Numbered from the stretch's first letter, positions 35,601 through 47,276 are shown. The stretch is DNA of 64,000 bases from Aquatica leii (GCA_035610365.1 CM069435.1:16295123-16359122); one strand, 5' to 3'. Numbers and translations: made by a program. The notes: a model not told the origin generated them from the letters alone.

Positions 35601-36060
35601 ATTTTAGCACAGGTCACAATATAGATTTTGCCAGAAATCATCAAACACCCTAATAACTTCAATCGTGACCACGGCTTTAAAGACGCGCTCGTTTTCGACG
35701 GTACCCCAATCATAGTTGCGCACAACCAACCACAACGAAACTTCTTTTTTACATACGGAGACTATTTCTTAAGTCACTTCTATTGAGTTTAGAATCTAGC
35801 TTGGTTCACAAGTTGATTATCTAAGTAACAGGTTTTTGTTAGATTGTCGTTTGCTTCTTCAAGTTCATCAAATTCTTTTTTGCCTTTTTATAATTTGGTT
35901 TAGTCTACAAGTTAGTTACCTAACTCTTGAGAGGTTCTTAGTTAGATTTTGGGTTGCTTGTTATAGTTAATGCAACTTTGATTACAACATTGACACGGTC
36001 CAATCCCAGAAGACGTTCTTATCTTATAGACTCAGGCCGTGGAAACCTTCGCTATGGCAA

Positions 36061-37897
36061 TTTCTAAGATGATCATTTTATTATTGCTTTTATTTATTTA
36101 ATAAATATTTGGAAAGCCTAATAATGTCTTTTAATCGATTTTCATTGCGCGCCTAAGTTGTAGAAAGTACCAATAGAAATAGAGATGATTGTATCACAGA
36201 ACAATTAGAAAGAAGAGATTTGAAATAAAGTGTACGGATAAAACTGACGATTGTGTCACGGTTACAACATTCAGAAAATGAAACAAATCCTGACTGGACT
36301 AGAAATTAATCCGCATTCTCACATACCTTAAAAAAATATTTCGAAAAATATTAATGATATTCATGGAATTTCTAAACTACAATATACAATTTAACTTTTT
36401 CACCTAAAACATTCATATACGTAATTTGAAAGTATAATGATAAGAACAATAAGTAATAATATATAAATAACTGTATTTAACGACGTATAGGTAAAGAGGT
36501 AACTATATGCCTTCTATTTTACAATGTACTAAATAACGACTAGATTTACACTGTAGGTAGTATAATTTAGATTTACGAACACATTAAATTATATCACCAA
36601 TGATTTCACAACCAACTACAATTACAGATGAAAAATGAAAGCTATGGAATTTAAATTTAAAACATTTAAGACCAAAAGAATTTTTATATTATACCATGCA
36701 TTTGATAGAGAATGATATATAGTCCGACGTTCAATATACCGAAATACAATATCAAGTACCTACTACGTGACTTTTCTACGTTAGAGATGTTAAATACAAA
36801 GCAAACAGTAATTTAAAAAAAAATAAACAAAACACAAGCTACTTTACAACCTTTACAAATGTGAAGGTGTGTAAAAGCGGTTTCAAGTAATATTGAGTGA
36901 TCGTTAAGTTGATGGCTGGAGGTTTCAAGATCGAAATAAATATTCAAAACGCTATTGTCGGTTAGTAGTCTTTACTTTCTATTACCATAATTATGGTTTA
37001 TAATCGATTAACATTTAGTTATTTTGGAATTGTTTCATTCATTATTAACCATTCCTTCACTTGCATCTTCGGTATTACGAATTATTTTATTGCGAGCACC
37101 CTGTCGTTTAATTACAGACATTGCTGTTTTTTGATGTGCTAATTTATGTTAATAGAAAGTACTTTAAAGCTTTTAAAGTATTATTTCGTGGTTGAACGAA
37201 AGAATTGAACTTCCAACAATCTTAGTTTTAAATTAAGCTTCAACGACTTTTTACAATATTTTAAAATGTAGTAACGATTGTTAAATTAGCAGGTTTGAAT
37301 AAATAATAATTTAAAGGTTGTATGTTTTAGCGAGTCGTGCTTAAGATGTAAAAAGAAACGAAAGTCTCGGCAGTGACTTAAGTCTAGAGCAATAAAAAAG
37401 TAAAATTGTTAAAATAGTTCGCCGATCGAAAACGGCGAGAATCCCCAAAACTAAAAAACATTTTTTTTCCGATGCAGTGATTATACATATTAATATCATT
37501 GTTTTATAAATGCAGAATCGTTGTTATAACAATTTTGGGAGAACATATATCGGGTAAAAGTTTCACAAGTAAAGAATTCGCCACAAAAATCAAAATGGTT
37601 CGCAATCTGGAAAAAAATATAGAAACATAGAATTCAATTAATTACATATCGATTATTGCAAGGAGAAAAACAGAATCTGTCAACCGCAGCTATCACAGTA
37701 TTCTTTGGCCTTTTGAAAAAAAAACCTACACGAAAAAACTAAACTAAATTAGAAAGTTAGAATGAAGATTCAATACGAGTGGAAAGTTCTGAGCGCGAGC
37801 GAATGCGGATGTAAGGAACCACGAGTATCGAATTTTTATTCCAACCGAGTAACAGACCATACTTTCTCCACGACCAGAAGGTATGGATTTATAATTA
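36061..37897. other. AT-rich stretch without recognised genes
   Basis: No gene is supported. The ORF at 37762..38028 runs into the left TIR of the next transposon and is not a gene. Confidence 0.45.
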
Positions 37898-38408
37898 CAG
37901 GGTATTTAAAAAAGATTAAAACAGATGCGGCAATAATAAAGGGGGTGATTGCCCAGGTCATTTTATACAAAAAAGTTCCTATAAACATAGTTCCACAAAC
38001 GCTTCGTTACCGATCTAAGTTTAATTAAGAAAAATAGTAAAAATTAAATTTTTCCAAAACGACTTGAGATATCATAATGAAATTTTAGACGTGTTAATAG
38101 CTGTGGGAGACACATACTCTGCAATAGAACACGATGTTTCAGTCGTACCAGTAGCGCGCGTATTGGCACGTCACAGGCTATTTTTCAAGAAAAAAATAGG
38201 ACGCCGCTGATTTCTCTAAAAATAAAAATATGTTTTCATTCTTTGTTCAATTGTGAAGAAAAAAGTTCTTTTAGCTTTTTATCGTTTTTTAGTAAAAAAA
38301 AAAAAACATTTTAGTTCATATCCATTTTCCTGTTTTATATACTGACATATTGAACAAGTTTCGTGATTAATAATTTTTTATGTGTCGAATTTGTTGAAGT
38401 TTCTTATC

Positions 38409-39439
38409 ATGAATCGCTATACGAATGCCGAGATGACCGACATGCACTATATTTATGGACTTGCTGATGGAAATTCATTAGAAGCTAGGCGGTTGTATAC
38501 TGAAAGATTTCCTGACCGTACTGCTCCGGATAGAAAAACTTTCAAATGTATTCATCGGCGTCTTTATGAAAAAGACACATTAAGACGAAGTGGAGGATCA
38601 GGAAGACCAAGGACAGCAAGAACGGTAGAGCTGGAAGAGGATGTGCTAGACATGATTGAAGAAGATCGAAGTACTTCTAATCGAAAATATGCTGACGCTT
38701 TGGATGTAAGTAATGGGACTATTTGGCACATTCTCAAGGAAAATTTGTTCTATCCATTCCATATACAACGCGTTCAAGCACTTCTTCCTGCTGATTTTCC
38801 TCCTCGCATTGCATTCTGTCAATGGCTTTTGCACAAAATGGTTCAAATCCCTCAACTCCTGATGTTGATTCTGTTCACCGATGAAGCGAATTTTTCAAGA
38901 AATGCAATACGGAATTTTCATAATAACCATGTATGGTGTGACGAAAATCCACATGAAATTGTTGAAGATCGTTTTCAACATCAGTTTTCTTTGAACGTTT
39001 GGCTTGGGATTGTGGGTGACTGTCTAATTAGACCGGTATTTTTACCAGGGACACTTACCGGAGAGGTGTATTACTTTTTGGAAGACACTCTCCCTGGATT
39101 TCTGGAGGACGTACCATTAGCAATTAGAGATGCAATGTGGTATATGATTTCTTCACACAAGCATACGGAAATTGTTGGATTGGTCGAGGTGGACCTCATT
39201 TAAGGCCTACACCATCCCCGGAGTTAAATCCCCTGGATTTTTTCCTGTCGGGCCATTTGAAGTCCTTGGTGTACGCTTCTCCATTGGAAAACGTAGAAGA
39301 CTTAAGAAATCAAATAATTCCTGGGTGCAACTCAATTAAAACCGATCCTGGTGTTTTTGAGAGAGTTCGCCAGTGAATGAGGAGAAGATTGGATTCTTGC
39401 ATCCGAGCTCGAGGTGGTCACTTTGAACAGTTTTTGTAA
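38409..39439 (+). pseudogene. Transposase of element C, frameshifted and lacking the second catalytic motif
   Basis: ATG at 38409 opens a nearly continuous frame to 39203, then a +1 frame to 39376 and codons after a TGA to 39439. Order: HTH-like N-terminus (MNRYTNAEMTDMHYIYGLAD), second HTH (NRKYADALDVSNGTIWHIL), LILFTDEANFSRNAIRN with the first Asp, LNVWLGIVGDCLIRPVFLPG, and finally SPELNPLDFFLSGHLKSLVY with the third acidic position. The HDGAP-H box expected after AMWYM near 39145 is missing. A short deletion there explains the frameshift. The family is a DDE mariner-type with DUF4817-like N-terminus, usually about 340 to 400 residues. This copy is inactive but is the best preserved of its kind here. 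Confidence 0.88.
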
Positions 39440-39586
39440 TTTTTGGTTGGTAAAATTGTTGGTTTGGTAAAATATTTGTTTTGGTACGTCGTACGATAAA
39501 AAGTTGAGAGAGCTTTTTTCTTCACAATTGAACAAAGAATAAAAACATATTTTTGTTTTTAGAAAAATCAGCCTCGTCCTATTTTT

Positions 39587-40581
39587 ACTTTCCTATAAGG
39601 AAAGCATAGCGATCGCAATTTTTTTTGAAGAATTTTACGTTTCAAGGTCTCCTGAATCAGAAAAACGAATTTTTGACAAAAAAAAATTGGGTGTCTGTGT
39701 GTAACGTTGTACCCACGATAACTCTCGAACCAAAAGTCCTAGTAACTTGAAATTTGGTATAGAGCTGGATTTTCATATTCTCTCGGTTCTACAAAAGATG
39801 GTTCTGATAAAGCAACCGGAAGTAAGTGTATCCGCCATTTTTAACAGTTTTTCTTATATAATTTTGTACGAATGTAAATTATTCGAATTCTTTTTATAGT
39901 TTCTTATCGAGACAATACTTCCTAACAATTTATTCAAATAAAATTTTTTTCTATCATTAACAGTTTATTAGATATTTAATTTACACTTTAAAGTGAATTT
40001 CATTATATAATCTAGGTTCGAATCCTGCCTGCGACGATTTAAAAAAAATATTTTTTTTGCATAAGTTTACGTTTCAAGGTCAGAAAAAAATATTTTTGAC
40101 AAAAAAAATTTGGGTGTCTGTGTTTTGGTATAGAGCTTGATTTTCATATTCTCTCGGCTTTATTAAAAGATAGATCTGATAAAGATACCGGAAGAAGGTG
40201 TATCCGCCATTTTGAACAGTTTTTCTTATATAATTTTGTACGAATGTAAATTATTTGAATTATTTTTACAGTTTCTTATAAAGATAATTCTTTCTAACAA
40301 TTTATTCAAATAATTTTTTTCTAACATTAACAGTTTATTAGATATTTAATTTATAATTTAAAGTGATTTCCATTATATAATCTAGGTTCGAATCCTGCCC
40401 GAGACGATTATTTTTTAGAAAAAATAAATAGCCGGTTGCACAAAAACCTAGTTAATTGGCGATTTACTAATCGTTTTTAATACAAACATATCACTTCAAA
40501 GTGGTTTTATGACAACATAGCCTTATAAAAATACATTTCTTTATCATTCCTTATAGGAAAGTCGTATGGTGGCCACGCCAG
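39587..40581. mobile_element. Helentron/HINE-like element, copy 2, nested in element C
   Basis: It begins ACTTTCCTATAAGGAAAG, where CTTTCCT/AGGAAAG form a perfect hairpin, and ends GGCCACGCCAG. CCTTATAGGAAAGTCG near the right end is the inverted start motif. Two tandem units each carry the CTGATAAAG..ACCGGAAG and TTTTTCTTATATAATTTTGT landmarks and end with TAGGTTCGAATCCTGCC. The insertion point lies in a T-run of the host TIR, whose left copy shows the empty site. The twin is at 26427..27440. Confidence 0.82.
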
Positions 40582-40881
40582 TTTTTTTCTTGAAAAATAG
40601 CCTGTGACGTGCCAATACGGGCGCAACTGGTACGAGTGCAACATCGTGTTGTATTGCAAAGTATGTATCTCCCACAGCTATTAACACGCCTAAAATTTCA
40701 TTATGATGTCTCAAGCCGTTTTGGAAAAATCTAATTTTTACTCTTTTTTTAAATTAAACTTCAACACGCTGTAGATCGGTAACGAAGCGTTTGCGGAACT
40801 ATGTATATAGGAGCTTTTTTGTATAAAATAACCTGGGCAATCACCCCCTTTAATATTGCCGCATCTTTTTTAAACACCCTG

Positions 40882-41592
40882 TATATTACATTGTATTAAC
40901 ATTTAGATTATTCTCTATTGGTACAATTATTGAAATTAAAAGCTGGGGTTGCAAACGTCAATATTCGTTCGTTAGTGTAATTACGCAATGGACAAAAAAA
41001 TGTTTTTTTTCGGTTTTCCTCTTTTGTCATATGTATTTCACTATTTTTCAAAACTATTTCACATCTCTATTAAACAGAGTGCTGTGTATATCAAACTATT
41101 TCCTCTTTTGTCAAATTTATTTCCATTTCGAACGAGGTAGGTGCTTTAATAATCGTAGGAATCAACTGTGGTAATTCGCCAGTCCAGATACAACGACAAT
41201 TTAATGTTTCGCCATACACTGCAAGAAAAATTTACAAAACGTACAAACAAATAATATCGCCCCAATAAATTTACTGAAGAAGAGCAAGAAAAAAATCTGC
41301 AATTTAATTGATGAGGATTGCACCAAAACGAATAAAAACAAAATTGTTAGAGCAAAGTCCAAAACCAGAGGTAAGCTTATGGAGCATTTACAGAGCGACA
41401 AAAACATTTCACTATTCTGTAAAACAGTTTTTTTGTGTCAGAGTCGTAACACACCAGATACTATCCAAAGTAGATCTGACTATACTGTTTAATACAACAG
41501 AATAATGGTTCATAAAGAAAAAATATTTTGTATTAAAGAATTTGTGATTCGAGTGATTTCGAGAAGATCTTATAGAATATAACAGAAAAATT
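40882..41592. other. Unassigned stretch between transposons
   Basis: No gene is supported. The short ORFs on both strands (41201..41505) overlap each other and lack motifs. The interval could be part of an older element. Confidence 0.4.
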
Positions 41593-42004
41593 CAGTGCAA
41601 CCTCTTTAATCTGAACCCACGTTAATTCGATCTCACGCTAAATCTAACGAACAAATCATGAAGTGATAGCCTGAAGGCCGCCTCGATAATCCAAACGCTA
41701 ACAGATAAAAACCTGTTGCCCTCGCTGTTAGTTATACACAATTTCGTTTGTATCTTGATACAGAAATGTTTTGAATGTCATGAAGTTATTGCCGAAGTAG
41801 AAAGATGTCTAAAAGAACGCACGTAACATTGGATCTAAAATAAAAACTCAAGTAAAAGACATAGATGTTGGTGTAAATTATTCAACTATTACCTCTAAAT
41901 ATGACATAGGAAAAGCTACAGTAGCTGATATATATTTACATAAAAATTATGTCGGTCTTTCCACAAGAAAAACTTTGAAACTCAAGTCAAATCTTATGGT
42001 GAAA

Positions 42005-42480
42005 CGGGCTTTATTTACATGATAAGATTAGAACGTCTTGTAGGTTCAAACCGTCTTGATGTTGTAATAGATGTTGCCAACGTTTCGCCCACTTTCGTAA
42101 GTCGCTTCATCAGGGCGCGAAAGAAATCGAAAAGATAAAGAAGTAAACGAAAATCTAACAAAGAATCACTACCGAGTTAAGTAATCAACTTGTTAATCAA
42201 GCCAGATTCTAAACTCCATAAAAGTGACTTAAGAAAAAAATTGTCTCCGTATTTATAGAAGAAATCTATATTGTGGCCTGTGGTAAAATAGTATTCAGTA
42301 AGAACAGATTTCGAAATATGTTTTTCTTTATACAGCGATTATGTTCTAAAATGCCTGTGATGACGAAACGACTAGTTTCGCCGATGTAGACCAAACCACA
42401 TGAACAAGAATTTGGTATACAACCGTTTTTTGGTGTAGGTACTCCAATTTCTGGATAAATTCTACGTGAAAAAGTCAAGT
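42005..42480 (-). mobile_element. Penelope-like 3' end with GIY-YIG remnant and ribozyme-like core
   Basis: The minus-strand frame 42478..42266 contains IGVPTPKNGCIPNSCSCGLV and YIGETSRFVITGILEHNRCI, a GIY-YIG nuclease segment with Arg in the expected helix. Downstream (toward 42005) is a 3' terminal block ending AAGACGTTCTAATCTTATC, matching the terminal repeats of the Penelope at 33330..36060. The insertion interrupts the pogo/Tigger transposase. Confidence 0.82.
42070..42116 (-). ncRNA. Hammerhead-ribozyme-like core (degenerate)
   Basis: On the minus strand CTGATGA (42113..42107) is followed by a 20-base possible stem-loop (ACTT/AAGT core, loop ACGA), then GAAA (42086..42083), then CGTT-GGC-AACA as a short stem-loop, then TC at the cleavage position. 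One C·A mismatch in stem III fits CpG decay. Stem I pairing is not evident and stem II has mismatches, so activity is unlikely now. Penelope-like elements are known to carry hammerhead motifs in their terminal repeats. Confidence 0.5.
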
Positions 42481-43804
42481 TTTTTTACAAAGCAATCACA
42501 AAAAGGCAAATTCGGGATGGCCTCATAAATTCACAACAAGATTTAGTATACGCCAATTATCAATATGTGGAGAATTTCTATACGACTGTGATGTCTTGCC
42601 GCTTGTAGAAAAGCTTGCACATATAATAAAAGAAAAAAATGTAACTGCGCATCAAGTGTACCCATTCAGGAGAAAAATCTGCATCGGGACTAAAAGTGAG
42701 TAAAAAACGAATGCAATGTTTCTGGATCCCACAAATTGAAATTATTAGCACTAAGCAAAAGTATGAAACCTGTTTTTTACAAAGGTCAACGGAAGGCTTG
42801 AGTAACCAGAGATATTTTTACTGAGTAGTTTCAAAATGAGTTAGTTTAATCGGTAACACGTAAAATGAGGGAGCTCCAGAATGCACCAGAGCATCCAACC
42901 CAATTATCCAGCGATGATGATTTCTGTGTTTTTCCTTCCCCCAAATTGCACGCCATTGATACAACAGATGGATCAACAGGTTATACAGGCAATAAAGTTG
43001 TTCTATCACAAAAAATGGCTCTCATCACAATCACTAAAAAATGTAAATCTGAAGGACGTTGTTTTCTCATTGGATGAAGATTGACAACATATAGGGAGTG
43101 ACTTAATTGAAAAATCATGGAGTAAAATATTACCAACATAAAAATGTTCCCGATAGCGACGAAGATGACATCCCACTAATTAAGTTAGTCAGGCAAATCG
43201 CAGGGTTAGAACATTCAGAGATTGAAAATGAACTGGAAGAAATTACGGAGCTAGGTAAGAAGCTTGATCAGGATCTAACAAAGGAAGAGATCGAAGAATG
43301 GGTATTCCATGATAAAGCGATCACCGGTAAACTCACTGAAACTGATATAATACAACATTCATATACAAATGTAAAATGCATTATGGTCTTTATTACACGT
43401 TTAGTTTTTGTTGCCATTCATGGTTACCACAAGTACTATAAAATAGACTTAGTTTTGAATATGTAAGTTTATTATGTATTAAACATACTTCGTTGAATAT
43501 AATTGTAAGTTAGAAACTTCAAGATCATTTAAGATCATTCGAGGTAATTACCGGAATGTTCTCAAAGCAGATAAAGTGAAATATAAAAAGTGTCCGAATC
43601 CAATCAGGAGTATTGTAATCGAGTCTAGTCAGAAGAAAATACGGTGTTGTTCTAAATAAATAAAGTGTTTAACGCGTAAACGTCGTAAAAGAGAACGCGT
43701 TGATAAAGTAAACAAAAGTGAAATTTATCATACAAAATGAATTATTGAATCTGATGGCAGTAAAAGAATAAATACTAAGCAGAATCAAAGGAGCCAAATT
43801 TTAA

Positions 43805-43969
43805 GCATTGATTTTTGACTGCACACCCGATTTAAGTAGGAAAGAACAGTTGTCTGCTGTTTTGAGGCACGGTTATAAAACAAAAGACAACAAAGTTGAA
43901 ATTTGTGAAAGTTTCCTAGATAAAATAACACCACACTACGGAGAAGGGATTCTCAAAAACAATCTTTAA
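43805..43969 (+). pseudogene. hAT/ZMYM-type transposase fragment
   Basis: A 54-codon open stretch between stops reads LIFDCTPDLSRKEQLSAVLR, then HGYKTKDNKVEICESFLD. It resembles the DCTPD.S..EQ......R.V.......I.E.FL segment of hAT-derived zinc-finger MYM-type proteins. Nothing else of that protein is visible nearby. The identification rests on one motif. Confidence 0.45.
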
Positions 43970-45540
43970 AAAAACTGCAAGAGTACGTATTTGACTTTTA
44001 TTGCAGAAGCTAGGGATACGATAATAGGACAAATATGAAAAGAAAACACAATTTTTTTTTAAAAAAACAAGATATTTTTTTTGCACACTTCTGTAAAGTA
44101 AAAAAAGTAATGCCGCAAAAACCTCAGTACCAACAGTTACCCTTTTTAGAACAATTCAACGATTGTTTGTGTTTTTTAACTTTTCAACAAAACGTTGGAG
44201 CAAATTGTTAAAAATCCTGTTACAATCATCAGTATTTAGGGGTTCTTTCACATTGAAAGAACTTGTCTAACTCCCTAGGAAACACGTATTAAACCACACA
44301 AAGCCGTAAGACACAGTATTGTTCAAATCCGACAAGCACTTTAGGACCTGCACGAGGATGCATCATTTGTAGACGAAGTTAGAAGTCGAAAATTTCGAAA
44401 ACGATAAAAAATAATGATTTTTTGCGACCGGGCATGTAAACATACTTAGAACACTAAGATTAATTTGACCCTTCGTGAACTTTAAAACGTTCTAACTTTG
44501 TGTTTCTATAAACTTACGGTTACACAAATGTTTAAAACATGTGATCAACATAATTTTTCAGTATTAGATTTTTGAAATAGTTGTTCAATAAATAGATTTT
44601 TCAAAATAAAGTTTATTTCCGACTGCAAACTGTTAGATTATAGAAAGGGTCAAATTGAAACAAAAAAAAAGAAAAATCATTTGTAAAAACGGGACAGAGT
44701 TTTGACAAATAGTGGATTTCATTTGATATATTAATGCCAAAGCGACATAGATAGGAAATAGTTTTGAGAAATAGTATTTGATAAAAGAGAAAACAAAAGA
44801 AAACCACTGTACGTATAAACCCAAAAGTTTTATATTTTTATGTAGATGTGATTATTTCCAACCAAAAATTAATCTATTTTTCTCCGCATCACTTAAGGTA
44901 AAACCAAAAAAAAACGCAGTTACGAATTTCCTGAAAAAATTCTAAGATACTAAAAAAATAACGCAAAGAATCTTCTGACAAAGCTGTTTAAATTACTGCT
45001 AAAAATCCTTCGGATATATCCACCCACGGTCGCTTAAAAAAGTAAAGTAATAGAAAACTGATTTATTTTGTCAAAGGAAAATTTTCTCATACATTTAAGG
45101 CTGTAATAGCACAAATTAAATTGCCCACGAATTACGATCCTTTGTCGACGAGCGTATAAAATTTAGACGTCGAAATTTATTATTACATCCTCGATTCACC
45201 TTCGTGATTATCTTGAAATAATTTCAGTTACTGGCTTTCATTTAAGACGAATTCCATTACTTGTACAGGTCCAATAAGAATAAAAAAAAAGAAAGAGTTG
45301 ACACCGCTTGTTTTTAGTCGGTGAAAATGTAATAATTGAGCAAAGTAAGTCAAGTCTATTAAGACAATTACTTTACCTCAGTAACGCATCCTTTGTATGT
45401 CGTAATGATAATATTTCGTTTGCTTAGCCGAAAACCCGTTCCAAATGTGTCAGGCTAGTCTGTGTAAAATAAGTATTAAATGTTTACACACGTGTATGAT
45501 AATAGTCTGTTTATAAATGTTCTTTTCTAAGTAATGTTAG
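43970..45540. other. AT-rich stretch without recognised genes
   Basis: Homopolymer-rich and AT-rich. A 26-base word starting ATGTTTAAAACATGTGATCA (about 44528) recurs at about 46472. Otherwise nothing is identified. Confidence 0.4.
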
Positions 45541-45554
45541 CATTCAATATACAT

Positions 45555-45780
45555 TTTTCAGTCTTTATTCCGGTCGTATCAGAGCTACGGTGCAAATGTT
45601 GTAATCGACGTAACGTTATCTTTTTCCCTGATAAGAACTCCTGAGTGCGCGGTTTGAAATTTCAATCCTTGGTGGCTTTCTCATAATAGTATACATTCGA
45701 CATCGTTGTGGTTTAAGTGATAGCGGTGTGCTGCTCTGAGTTTAATCGATTGATTTTAAATTATTGCCCCAACAAGAAAA
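45555..45780 (+). promoter_or_regulatory. Candidate promoter and non-coding first exon
   Basis: An arthropod initiator-like TTTTCAGTC near 45556..45564 starts a stretch of balanced composition, without repeat similarity, that ends AACAAGAAAAG before GTAAGATTT, a fair donor at 45782. It could be the first exon of the LRR gene at 55332, whose coding exon is preceded by a strong acceptor at 55264. This is inference only; no transcript evidence is available here. Confidence 0.25.
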
Positions 45781-45799
45781 GGTAAGATTTTTACCAATA

Positions 45800-47050
45800 C
45801 GTAAAATAAAAACAACGATTTTTTTGCGGTTTCCACGCTAAGTAAATAATTGAAACGTCAGTTGTTTTGATACTGATTCATGATTACAAACCTATTGTAC
45901 GTCATAATTTTTTGCGCAATGTAAAAGTAAATTAAGTACGAAACGCGGCAAATAAATTTATTTAGTATTGAAGCCGCAGAAGCTATAAATAAATAACGTT
46001 CATTTGATTAATGTAATTAAGAATTTATTTGGTTTGAGGGTTATAAACCTGGTTTAGGTCTTTATCGTGAATGGGTTTAGTAGGATCAGCTTGAATGTAA
46101 GACAGATTACATCTGCTTTAAATCAGGTATTGTTTCACGTTTACTCGGTGTAGTTTTATTTTTGTACGTCTTGCATATTTTGAAAGGTGCAATTCAATAC
46201 TTCTGCGGTTTGTGTTGATGAAGGAATACTACCGAGTTCATTAATTCGTACAAATGTAAAATACCTTTTTCTACATCAATGTGATGTTCGAGAATTATCA
46301 ATCAGACATAAACAAACTGTTCCGCTCTTACGATAAATATTGATACAATTGTTCAGAGTTAAAACTAAGTTAAATAAGAAAAACATTCTTTACGTAAACT
46401 TCAAGCGAATCACAATTAGAGATTTACGAAACCTCGTGGCTATAAATTAATTGAATAAATACACAGACGCAATGTTTAAAACATGTGATCAACATAAACC
46501 ATTTTTTGTAAAAGAAGGAGTGTATTACATAATTGCAATTTATGAAAATAATTTTCTAAACAAGGTAATTTCAATAAAACTAAAATCGGTAATTAATGGG
46601 CGAATTTTGTACCAACCAACTCCACCTCTTTGGTGCATTGCCACCGACTTTTTCAGCATACATTTATTCTCATACCATCACAGATATTGCGTGTTTTATT
46701 GTTGGAAGCGCGCCATTATGCTGAAAATTTCTCCTCTAGAAACCTCGTAATAAAGATTATCAGCACATAGTTGATATTGAATAATCACTAAAGTCATTAA
46801 AAAGTAGCGACGTTCTTTTATTCATTGAAAATAATTACATTAGTTTCACAGAACTTTAGGAAGGTAACTCTTTTCAAACTCTTCTGATCACTCAAACAAC
46901 GGTTGATCGATTATACTGCATTGTGTTTTAGATTTCATAGACTATGGTTTTGCTAATCGCTTTAGTAAATAATTTCACTATTTTCAAATTCTGTTCAAGG
47001 TGTCAATTTTAAGTTAAGTGTGTCACTTATTTTCAAAATAACGTAAGAAG
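45800..47050. other. AT-rich stretch without recognised genes
   Basis: It includes an ORF at 46451..46750 without recognised domains, which starts at the short word repeated from 44528. No further structure is seen. Confidence 0.4.
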
Positions 47051-47057
47051 TAGAAAT

Positions 47058-47276
47058 ATGAGTGAGTTGAAAATTACGACAAAAAATGTTTAAGAATTAT
47101 TAGACAAACTAGAACATAGACAACAACAAAAAACCATTATGAACAACATCAAAAGGGACAAAAAGAACGTTGAAAAGATGCTTTATGTTTATTCGAGCAA
47201 CCCGGAAGAAAATCCATTGCTTATCAGAAAAGTGGAAATTGTACTGCGAGAACTCCATGACAGCAAATTAAGATGA
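47058..47276 (+). pseudogene. Short charged coding-like fragment, one internal stop
   Basis: ATG at 47058 opens 72 codons with a single TAA after codon 11: MSELKITTKNV then ELLDKLEHRQQQKTIMNNIK, running to RKVEIVLRELHDSKLR before TGA. Its charged, helical composition and its setting suggest a retroelement Gag N-terminus. That is only an inference, and no motif is diagnostic. Confidence 0.3.

Larger units (their letters stand above)
33330..36060 (+). mobile_element. Penelope-like retroelement (degenerate)
   Basis: RT and GIY-YIG motifs in Penelope order lie between terminal blocks that match each other. The block 33330..33380 (AGATAAGAACGTCTTCC..., GACCGTG) is repeated inverted at about 35985..36030. 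The block 33405..33434 (CTTATCTTAGCATAGACTC, GCCGTGAAAGCCTTCGCTA) recurs directly at 36015..36056. Mixed direct and inverted terminal copies are typical of Penelope pseudo-LTRs. Confidence 0.85.
37898..40881 (+). mobile_element. Mariner-type transposon C with about 430-bp TIRs
   Basis: The left end CAGGGTATTTAAAAAAGAT (after TA) and the right end CTTTTTTAAACACCCTG (before TA) are the ends of long inverted repeats. They share ATGCGGCAATA, GGGGGTGATTGCCCAGG, TTCCACAAACGC/GCGTTTGCGGAA and CTGTGGGAGA. The right TIR (39440..40881) is split by the Helentron-like insertion at 39587..40581. The transposase lies at 38409..39439. Confidence 0.93.
41593..43470 (+). mobile_element. Pogo/Tigger-like transposon, truncated and interrupted
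   Basis: The start CAGTGCAACCTCTTTAATCT resembles pogo/Tigger ends, and transposase relics follow on the plus strand. A Penelope 3' end lies inside it (about 42005..42480). I find no matching right terminus, so the 3' end is unknown. Confidence 0.7.
41805..43470 (+). pseudogene. Pogo/Tigger (DDE_1) transposase relic
   Basis: The N-terminus at 41805 (MSKRTHVTLDLK, then in other frames a CENP-B-like HTH ending KYDIGKATVADIY). The core resumes after the Penelope insertion: LSKSMKPVFYKGQRKA near 42750, TRDIFTE*FQNELV near 42808, and FLPPNCTPLIQQMDQQVIQA near 42940, matching PPN.T.LIQPMDQGVI, which holds the last catalytic Asp. An acidic C-terminal stretch follows (43107..43466, DSDEDDIPLIKLVRQIAG). 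Several stops and frameshifts make it inactive. The 43107 ORF is the transposase tail, not a separate gene. Confidence 0.78.

Noticed and set aside
37762-38028. ORF as a gene
   Set aside because: It crosses into the left TIR of transposon C.
39137-39376. Separate ORF after the transposase
   Set aside because: It is the frameshifted C-terminal part of the same transposase.
43107-43466. Independent acidic protein gene
   Set aside because: It lies where the C-terminal tail of the pogo/Tigger transposase is expected and continues that relic.
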